From: Rickettsiales bacterium
GTDB lineage: Bacteria > Pseudomonadota > Alphaproteobacteria > Rickettsiales > UBA1997
NCBI GenBank assembly: GCA_947441875.1
Contig: CANEUR010000031.1
Location: 1 to 9,132, forward strand
Direction of reading: 5' to 3'
DNA length: 9,132 bases
In this document: piece by piece, positions 5,700 to 9,132 of the stretch
Numbering within the stretch: the stretch's first letter is position 1
How the letters are laid out: each line of letters begins with the position of its first letter
Program-made: the position numbers and the translations under genes
The notes under the pieces: model-generated
Databases searched by the model: none
The model's input: only the letters and a program-made list of their open reading frames with translations
Told to the model about the DNA's origin: nothing

Positions 5700-6403
5700 A
5701 CTGGAGTAGCTATTTTTAATAATTTTTCTTGGTGTTGTTTTTGGATTTGTTCTTGAGTAATAGAAATATCTTCTGCTTTGGTAATCACAAAAATGGCATA
5801 TTGAGCCCATAAATTTGCCATAAATTTATTTTGTAAAAAACTAGGTAAAATAGTATTTTTTACTAAATAAACTTGCTGTTGAATAAAAAAATTTAAGTCA
5901 ATACAGAGTTTTAAAAAATCTTTAATTGAACAAAAATGAATATTGGGAGTTTCATACCACTGAAACGGAATATGCTTATTAACTGGCATTTCGCCTTTAA
6001 ACATAAGATGGCAACGGTTTTGTAAAAAAGCAAAATTTGGCAAAGAAATAATAGCAAACCTAGAGATTCTTAACATTTCTTGCAAAATTTGTGGCGGATT
6101 ATGAGTTGCCTGAATTGTTTGGCTTAAAATGGCATAATCAAAAGATTGATTAGGATACATTAATAAATCAGACTCAGCATTACCCTGAATAACCGACAAA
6201 CCCTTGATAATAGCCTTACTTACCAAGTTTTGCGAAATTTCTAGCCCAAAACTCTGCACTTGTTTTTGTTGCTGTAAAAAATACAGCAGTTCGCCGTCGG
6301 CACAGCCAATATCAAGCACCTTACTTTTTGGCAAAATAAAATCGGCAATAATTTGTAAATCGTAGCGTAGAAGCGGTGGTTTATTTTCTAAATTATCAAA
6401 CAT
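5678..6403 (-). CDS. metW: MetW-like SAM-dependent methyltransferase-fold protein
   Basis: The protein matches MetW, a small methyltransferase-fold partner of homoserine acyltransferase MetX in methionine synthesis. Motif I is VLDIGCADGELL (29-40), with acidic E55 ending the next strand. GLSVIQGNAESDL (68-80) and FDYAILSQTIQAT (88-100) are hallmarks of the family, as are MPVNKHIPFQWYETPNIHFC (139-158) and the DF that follows. MetW is usually about 200 residues. This one has 241, the extra being a Gln/Lys-rich tail of roughly 30 residues after AIFVITK. No metX is adjacent; the gene is wedged between kdsD (4 bp upstream) and rlpA (22 bp overlap), so it is probably translationally coupled to both. 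Whether it still serves methionine synthesis cannot be told from this window. Confidence 0.88.
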   Translation of the reverse strand: MFDNLENKPPLLRYDLQIIADFILPKSKVLDIGCADGELLYFLQQQKQVQSFGLEISQNLVSKAIIKGLSVIQGNAESDLLMYPNQSFDYAILSQTIQATHNPPQILQEMLRISRFAIISLPNFAFLQNRCHLMFKGEMPVNKHIPFQWYETPNIHFCSIKDFLKLCIDLNFFIQQQVYLVKNTILPSFLQNKFMANLWAQYAIFVITKAEDISITQEQIQKQHQEKLLKIATPVCNDTSC

Positions 6404-6407
6404 AAAA

Positions 6408-7361
6408 CTAAATAATTCCTGCTTTTAGGCAATCATGTAAATGCAAAATACCCAATGGTTTTTGCAAATAATCAACCACAAAAACACTGGTGATACTCTT
6501 TTCATTCATTAAAGCTACAGCCTTAATTGCTAAAATATTTGTACTGATCACAATAGGATGAAGAGTCATGACTTGATTAGCGGTTTTTTGTAAAAAATTA
6601 GCACAAAAAGATCTTCTTAAATCGCCATCAGTAATAATGCCAACCAAAAGTTCGTTTTCTAAAACCCCTGCACATCCCAAGTGTTTAGAAGTCATTTCAA
6701 GTAATACTTCTTGCATATTCTGAGTGCTTTGCACTAACGGAATTTGCCTATTAGTTCGCATAATATCGGCAACATTTAATAACGAAGCCCCAATTTTACC
6801 CCCAGGATGAAAAATTTTATATTGCTCTTGATTAATTTTTTTTTCTTCCAACAAGCTCATTGCTAAAGCATCGCCTAAAACCAAGGTAAGAGTGGTAGAA
6901 GTAGTTGGAGCATTAAGAAAATTAGCTTCTTGATGAGGTGGCAAAACCAAGGCAACATCACTAGCTTTAGCTAATGTTGAGCCATTTTTACTAGTAATGC
7001 CAATAATGTTAATGTTAAATCTTTTAGCAAAATTAATAATATCGAAAAGCTCTTTACTCTCTCCCGAATTAGAAATTAAAATTAAAATATCGTTTTTGGT
7101 TATCATGCCCAAATCACCATGGCTAGCTTCACTTGGATGTAAAAAAAATGCCGAAGTGCCAGTAGAAGCAAGAGTTGCCGCAATTTTATTGCCGATATGC
7201 CCAGATTTTCCCATGCCACTTACAATAACTTTGCCTTGGCATTTTTTAATTAACTCTACTGCTTGCAAAAAGTTGTTATTAATAATATTGGTAAGTGTTT
7301 TTAAAGCTTCTATCTGAATGTTAATTGAGTTATTTGCTAAAACTAAAGACTGGTTTTTCAT
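6408..7361 (-). CDS. kdsD: Arabinose-5-phosphate isomerase KdsD/KpsF
   Basis: This enzyme converts ribulose 5-phosphate to arabinose 5-phosphate, the first step to Kdo in LPS. The 317-residue protein has an N-terminal SIS domain and two C-terminal CBS domains, the normal length and order. The SIS core reads SGMGKSGHIGNKIAATLAST (48-67), then SEASHGDLGMI (77-87), SNSGESKE (97-104), APTTSTT (151-157) and HPGGKIG (185-191). By alignment from memory with the E. coli enzyme, its four catalytic residues are kept as K52, E104, E145 and H185. The CBS pair covers about 198-317, with GIITDGDLRR (241-250) ending the first repeat. GutQ and KpsF share this architecture, so the paralogue name is a convention. 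It heads the minus-strand operon and is divergent from the pseudopilin genes. Kdo synthesis implies an LPS-bearing outer membrane. Confidence 0.95.
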   Translation of the reverse strand: MKNQSLVLANNSINIQIEALKTLTNIINNNFLQAVELIKKCQGKVIVSGMGKSGHIGNKIAATLASTGTSAFFLHPSEASHGDLGMITKNDILILISNSGESKELFDIINFAKRFNINIIGITSKNGSTLAKASDVALVLPPHQEANFLNAPTTSTTLTLVLGDALAMSLLEEKKINQEQYKIFHPGGKIGASLLNVADIMRTNRQIPLVQSTQNMQEVLLEMTSKHLGCAGVLENELLVGIITDGDLRRSFCANFLQKTANQVMTLHPIVISTNILAIKAVALMNEKSITSVFVVDYLQKPLGILHLHDCLKAGII

Positions 7362-7380
7362 AGAAAATTTGTAAATTTAT

Positions 7381-7426
7381 TTTATAATTTTATTTCAAAG
7401 TATTGCAAATAAAAATTAGCTGTCAA
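7381..7426 (-). promoter_or_regulatory. Promoter region of kdsD operon (two overlapping candidates)
   Basis: On the minus strand a perfect TTGACA (7426-7421) precedes TACTTT (7402-7397) by 18 bp. A second pair, TTGCAA (7408-7403) and TATAAA (7386-7381), is spaced 16 bp. Both point toward kdsD, with leaders of about 29 or 13 nt. One or both may be used. Confidence 0.55.
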
Positions 7427-7434
7427 GTAAGTTT

Positions 7435-7461
7435 TTGCTTGCAGTAAAAAACTGCTAAAAT
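7435..7461 (+). promoter_or_regulatory. Possible promoter and 5 bp-arm palindrome before the pseudopilin genes
   Basis: TTGCTT (7435-7440) and TAAAAT (7456-7461) are only 15 bp apart. The spacer is exactly the inverted repeat GCAGT-AAAAA-ACTGC (7441-7455). If used, transcription would start at about 7468, inside the first annotated codons. A small operator is possible; the short spacer makes the promoter doubtful. Confidence 0.25.
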
Positions 7462-7462
7462 T

Positions 7463-8488
7463 ATGATAATTATTTTTAAATTATTTTTGTTAATTTTGCA
7501 ATACAAACACCATTTTTACATTGCTATTTTTAAAGCTAAAAAAGCCTATTCTTTAGTAGAGCTTTCGGTAGTTATTACTATTATGTCTATTTTAATGATG
7601 GGGGTTGCTTCTATTGTTAATAATTCAATGAAAAAGGCTCAAAAAAACGAAACTCAAGAAAAAATGCAAGTTATTTATAATGCTATGGGTAAATTTTTGT
7701 TAAGAGAGAAAAGATTACCTTGCCCTGCCCCACTAAACCTTGCCGAAAATTCTGTTGGATATGGCAATGCAACAACTGGCAATTGCAACACTACTGACGG
7801 AGGAATATTTACATCTACATCTGGTAATAATTTTTTTGTTGGTGCCGTTCCCACTACCACTTTAGGGCTTTCTTCAGATATGGCAAAAGATGAATTTGGC
7901 AATAAAATAACTTATATTGTTAGCAGAAACGCCACCATGGAAACAACATTAGAACAAAGCCCGGCTATTTTTCCTGCTAGCGATACTGGCTTCGGTGCAA
8001 CAGCTTATACTAATCAAATGCTTACTGTTTTTGAGTATTCTACCAGATCAATTACCACTAATGCAATTTTAACCTTAATCAGCCATGGCAACAATAAAAA
8101 TTGTGCCTATCCTGCTAATGGCACCTCGGCTAATTCTTCTTGCCCAATTAATGATGAGGCAACTAATTCTAGTGCCAAATATATGGCAATTACAAATACA
8201 GATATTGTTTACAGCTCAATCAACCCTAGTTTTGATGACATAGTTTTATTTAAAACCAAAAATCAAATTGCTAGCGATTTTAATGCTCATCATTTAGTTT
8301 TGTGCAATATTAATTTAGGTCAATTTAATAACTACAATAGAGAAATCAGTATCAGTAACAGAAATACTAGCCAAACCCTTTTTTACGAACAAAATTTATT
8401 TCATATCTCAGATTCCAATAGTTGTCAATTAATTTGTGGTAAATACAGTGTTTTATTTCAATCAAAATCAACCTGCCCTAGTGGTTAG
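7463..8488 (+). CDS. Prepilin-like protein with LPCP / FGNKI domain (pseudopilin 1)
   Basis: This 341-residue protein carries a type IV prepilin signal. Basic KAKKA precedes YSLVELSVVITIMS, with predicted cleavage A28/Y29 and the required Glu at +5 (E33); a hydrophobic helix follows (about 30-52). An amphipathic stretch and a probable periplasmic domain come next: LPCP (85-88), TGNC with C108, GAVPTTTLGL (127-136) and DEFGNKITYIV (143-153). FDDIVLFKTK (257-266) resembles a late strand seen in other pseudopilins. A C-terminal extension (about 275-341) has four more cysteines (281, 321, 325, 338). The ATG gives an unusually long, partly hydrophobic leader; TTG at 7496-7498 would give a 17-residue leader ending in KAKKA. 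The second pseudopilin starts 6 bp after its stop. No pilus or secretion ATPase is visible, so the assembly system is unknown. Confidence 0.75.
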   Translation: MIIIFKLFLLILQYKHHFYIAIFKAKKAYSLVELSVVITIMSILMMGVASIVNNSMKKAQKNETQEKMQVIYNAMGKFLLREKRLPCPAPLNLAENSVGYGNATTGNCNTTDGGIFTSTSGNNFFVGAVPTTTLGLSSDMAKDEFGNKITYIVSRNATMETTLEQSPAIFPASDTGFGATAYTNQMLTVFEYSTRSITTNAILTLISHGNNKNCAYPANGTSANSSCPINDEATNSSAKYMAITNTDIVYSSINPSFDDIVLFKTKNQIASDFNAHHLVLCNINLGQFNNYNREISISNRNTSQTLFYEQNLFHISDSNSCQLICGKYSVLFQSKSTCPSG

Positions 8489-8494
8489 TTAATT

Positions 8495-9132
8495 ATGTAT
8501 CAAAATAAAACAAAAAATGCTTTTACTATTTTAGAGCTGGCAGTAGTTATTATTGTTATCGCCATTCTTATTTTTACCACGATTAATTACTCTAATACCA
8601 TGAGTGTTAATGCTAAAAATCGCCTCACAAAAGATAAACTCAAAATTATTTACCTTGCCTTGGGGCAGTATTTAACAAACAACAAAAAACTACCCTGCCC
8701 AATATCTTTAAATCTTGGCAAAACAGAGGTAATGTCGCAATCTTTAACTGGCAATACTTGTTCTAGCAATATATGTCAAACAAATAGATGTTATGGCGGG
8801 GTGCCAGTACGAGATCTTGATTTATCTGCCGAATTATCTGAAGATGGCTTTGGTAATAAAATATTTTATATGGTAAATGAGGAATTTATTACAATAAATA
8901 ATTTTGGTAATTATATCAACAATAAAAATATTGGTAATTTCACTATACAAGAACAAATAAATAGTCAAGCAAGAAGTATCGCACAAAATGCAATAGTTAT
9001 TTTAAACAGCAGTGGAGCAAATCAAGTTTATGCTTATAACTCTAAAAGTCATTTAAATAATTGCCCGCCAGCAACAACTAATTGTAATTATAACAACACT
9101 ACCTCTAGCAATACTGCCGAACAAACAAATCG
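8495..9132 (+). CDS. Prepilin-like protein with LPCP / FGNKI domain (pseudopilin 2, runs off the window)
   Basis: The frame starts at ATG 8495 and is open for 212 codons to the window edge. A short basic leader MYQNKTKNA is followed by FTILELAVVIIVIAIL, giving a canonical prepilin peptidase site A9/F10 with Glu at +5 (E14). The mature domain parallels pseudopilin 1: LPCP (66-69), a cysteine 21 residues later (C89), GGVPVRDLDL (101-110), and DGFGNKIFYMV (117-127) at the same distance from GxVP. Additional cysteines at 94 and 99, and a later pair at 190 and 197, suggest disulfides outside the cytoplasm. Overall identity to pseudopilin 1 is low beyond these anchors, so the two are old paralogues rather than a recent duplication. 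Lying 6 bp after its neighbour, it is surely cotranscribed. Function is not known; the C-terminus is missing. Confidence 0.78.
   Translation, partial: MYQNKTKNAFTILELAVVIIVIAILIFTTINYSNTMSVNAKNRLTKDKLKIIYLALGQYLTNNKKLPCPISLNLGKTEVMSQSLTGNTCSSNICQTNRCYGGVPVRDLDLSAELSEDGFGNKIFYMVNEEFITINNFGNYINNKNIGNFTIQEQINSQARSIAQNAIVILNSSGANQVYAYNSKSHLNNCPPATTNCNYNNTTSSNTAEQTN

Noticed and set aside
5700..5810. Upstream extension of rlpA in the same frame
   Set aside because: It lies entirely within metW, and starting there would bury the lipoprotein signal peptide that begins at 5699.
6997..7317. Plus-strand open frame of 106 codons
   Set aside because: It is antisense to the SIS domain of kdsD, whose catalytic motifs explain the sequence.
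961..7418. Identical 16-mer TTGCAAATAAAAATTA at 961-976 and 7403-7418
   Set aside because: At this A/T content a 16 bp match within 9 kb is not far from chance, and only the first copy has a fitting -10 downstream in the same direction.
7675..7902. Minus-strand open frame of 75 codons
   Set aside because: It is antisense to the conserved LPCP region of pseudopilin 1 and shows no motif of its own.
1..9132. CRISPR array, integrase, toxin-antitoxin or phage genes
   Set aside because: No regularly spaced repeats and no recognisable protein of these kinds were found on either strand; the tRNA gene shows no duplicated 3' end in the window that would mark an integrated element.

Overview
The window is AT-rich DNA carrying eight protein genes that can be named with reasonable support, two linked pseudopilin-like genes and one tRNA. 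The protein set points to an alphaproteobacterium with a reduced, AT-driven genome. The evidence is the EnvZ N-terminus and HAMP pattern, an HdaA-type DnaA-like regulator carrying a clamp-binding motif, a MetW homologue, and a TatB with a KP turn. A Rickettsiales- or Holosporales-like lineage or an aquatic relative would fit, but the sequence alone does not fix the order. KdsD (Kdo/LPS pathway), RlpA (peptidoglycan) and EnvZ imply a Gram-negative envelope with LPS. ThiC implies that at least the pyrimidine half of thiamine is made.

Layout. Positions 1-659 (-) hold the N-terminal part of an EnvZ-type sensor kinase that runs off the left edge. Positions 660-1022 have no protein gene but contain a ~159 bp, almost fully palindromic MITE-like element and a good promoter for tRNA-Glu(UUC) at 1023-1097 (+). 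The tRNA converges on hdaA (1115-1747, -), and the tRNA's apparent terminator lies inside the 3' end of hdaA. thiC (1831-3582, +) is divergent from hdaA; the 83 bp between them leave no room for a normal TPP riboswitch plus promoter. After a 253 bp gap with a consensus-like promoter come pstB (3836-4606, +) and tatB (4618-4992, +). These converge on a tight minus-strand operon, kdsD-metW-rlpA (7361 down to 5019), with a 4 bp gap and then a 22 bp overlap. A hairpin with a T-run on the minus strand, formed from the last codons of tatB, probably ends that operon.

Right end. Two tandem genes (7463-8488 and 8495 to the window edge, +) encode diverged prepilin-like proteins. Each has a type III-style leader peptide and the Glu+5 hydrophobic helix. 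They also share an unusual C-terminal domain: an LPCP motif, a cysteine exactly 21 residues later, then G-[AG]-VP and D-x-FGNKI-x-Y. No secretion or pilus machinery is visible, so their role is unknown. This pair is the best candidate for an under-described system in the window. The remainder is ordinary housekeeping in somewhat unusual gene order: pstB without pstSCA/phoU, metW without metX, envZ without ompR, and thiC without other thi genes.
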